NCBI GenBank assembly: GCA_050012775.1
Contig: JBEKGN010000003.1
Span: 139,121-203,120, forward strand
Length of the DNA: 64,000 bases
Source: Roseiarcus sp050012775
GTDB lineage: Bacteria; Pseudomonadota; Alphaproteobacteria; Rhizobiales; Beijerinckiaceae
Direction: 5' to 3'
Below are positions 63,878 to 64,000 of the stretch, one piece after another. Numbering within the stretch: position 1 is the first letter of the stretch; every line of letters starts with the position of its first letter. A model generated the notes under the pieces. That model saw only the letters and a program-made list of their open reading frames with translations, searched no databases and had not been told where the DNA came from. Made by a program: the position numbers and the translations under genes.

Positions 63878-64000
63878 GAGTCTGTCCGGGAACATCATCT
63901 TGCATTGCATAGTTTTCGCGTCATGAGGCGGATAGAGGCGAGCTTGAGAAAGGCGAGCGCCTTGCGATTGAGGCACTCCCAATCCTTGGCGAGCCTTCGG
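63878..64000 (-). mobile_element. 3' end of an IS5-family insertion sequence, runs off right edge
   Basis: GAGTCTGTCCGGGAAC at 63878-63893 is the likely terminal inverted repeat, with CTAA just outside it as a possible target site. The transposase end follows inside (see 63895-63999). The other end lies beyond the window. Confidence 0.65.
63895..63999 (-). CDS. IS5-family transposase, C-terminal fragment
   Basis: The minus-strand frame reads RRLAKDWECLNRKALAFLKL followed by ASIRLMTRKLCNAR and stop. This is the familiar IS5-type transposase end, including the RRLxKDWE segment and the A-F-L-K-L-A-S-I-R-L-M motif. Only the last 34 residues are in the window; the catalytic DDE domain lies to the right. 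The stop is a TGA 16-19 bases inside the proposed terminal repeat. Confidence 0.8.
   Translation of the reverse strand, partial: RRLAKDWECLNRKALAFLKLASIRLMTRKLCNAR

Overview
The window is GC-rich DNA from an alphaproteobacterium, most likely of the order Hyphomicrobiales (Rhizobiales). The evidence is the gene content: a MctP-type symporter with its DUF3311 partner, a NdvA/ChvA-type glucan exporter, a ceramide-glucosyltransferase-like enzyme, a GltX2-type glutamyl-tRNA synthetase, divergent tlpA and argH, a CobW plus WD40 pair, DUF2865 and DUF1203 proteins, and a purL / small protein / bolA order. A methanotroph-like family such as Methylocystaceae is a guess only. Most of the window is ordinary chromosomal housekeeping DNA. 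I found no rRNA, tRNA or CRISPR array.

Layout. 1-4.1 kb: a glycosyltransferase fragment at the left edge, mobA, an orphan TRAP binding protein, and a DUF3311-mctP operon. 4.3-9.6 kb: a promoter carrying two Zur-like palindromes, followed by a TonB-dependent receptor, exbB, exbD, tonB and a small secreted protein. 9.6-12.4 kb: a membrane-domain/CrtI-like flavoprotein fusion, divergent from a TetR regulator with a clear operator palindrome between them. 12.5-25.7 kb: leuC, arfB, argH, tlpA, ftsH, an acyl-CoA synthetase, a YbbA/YbbP-type ABC transporter divergent from a TesA-type esterase, and purU. 25.7-40 kb: a histone-tailed unknown protein, an LssY-like protein, the glucan exporter, msrB, hemH, a CopD-like protein, a CobW GTPase plus WD40 protein, an ene-reductase, a ceramide-type glycosyltransferase, gltX2, a DUF2865 protein and xseA. 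40-50 kb: a membrane spermidine-synthase-like protein, a glutamine amidotransferase, rplY-pth, a hydrolase, a quinone reductase, and a bolA / small protein / purL run.

50.2-52.0 kb is the least ordinary stretch. A protein with a C-terminal HNH-type nuclease signature overlaps by four bases a protein made of two DUF2019/HEAT-like repeats. This looks like an orphan toxin-immunity pair. From 52 to 62.6 kb lie a GT39 glycosyltransferase, two more hydrolases or deacetylases, an outer-membrane protein, two small ORFs (one resembling the tail of an acyl-CoA synthetase), two transglutaminase-like proteins, a flavin amine oxidase, a membrane protein and a UPF0158 protein. The right end (62.7-64 kb) is accessory DNA: a ParE-type toxin-antitoxin pair, a 136-base interrupted palindrome, gene-free sequence, and the 3' end of an IS5-family transposase.

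Nearly every gene is mirrored by long open frames on the other strand. This is a codon-bias effect of the high GC content, and I treated those frames as spurious. Several starts were moved inward from the longest frame where a Shine-Dalgarno sequence, signal peptide or family length supported it.
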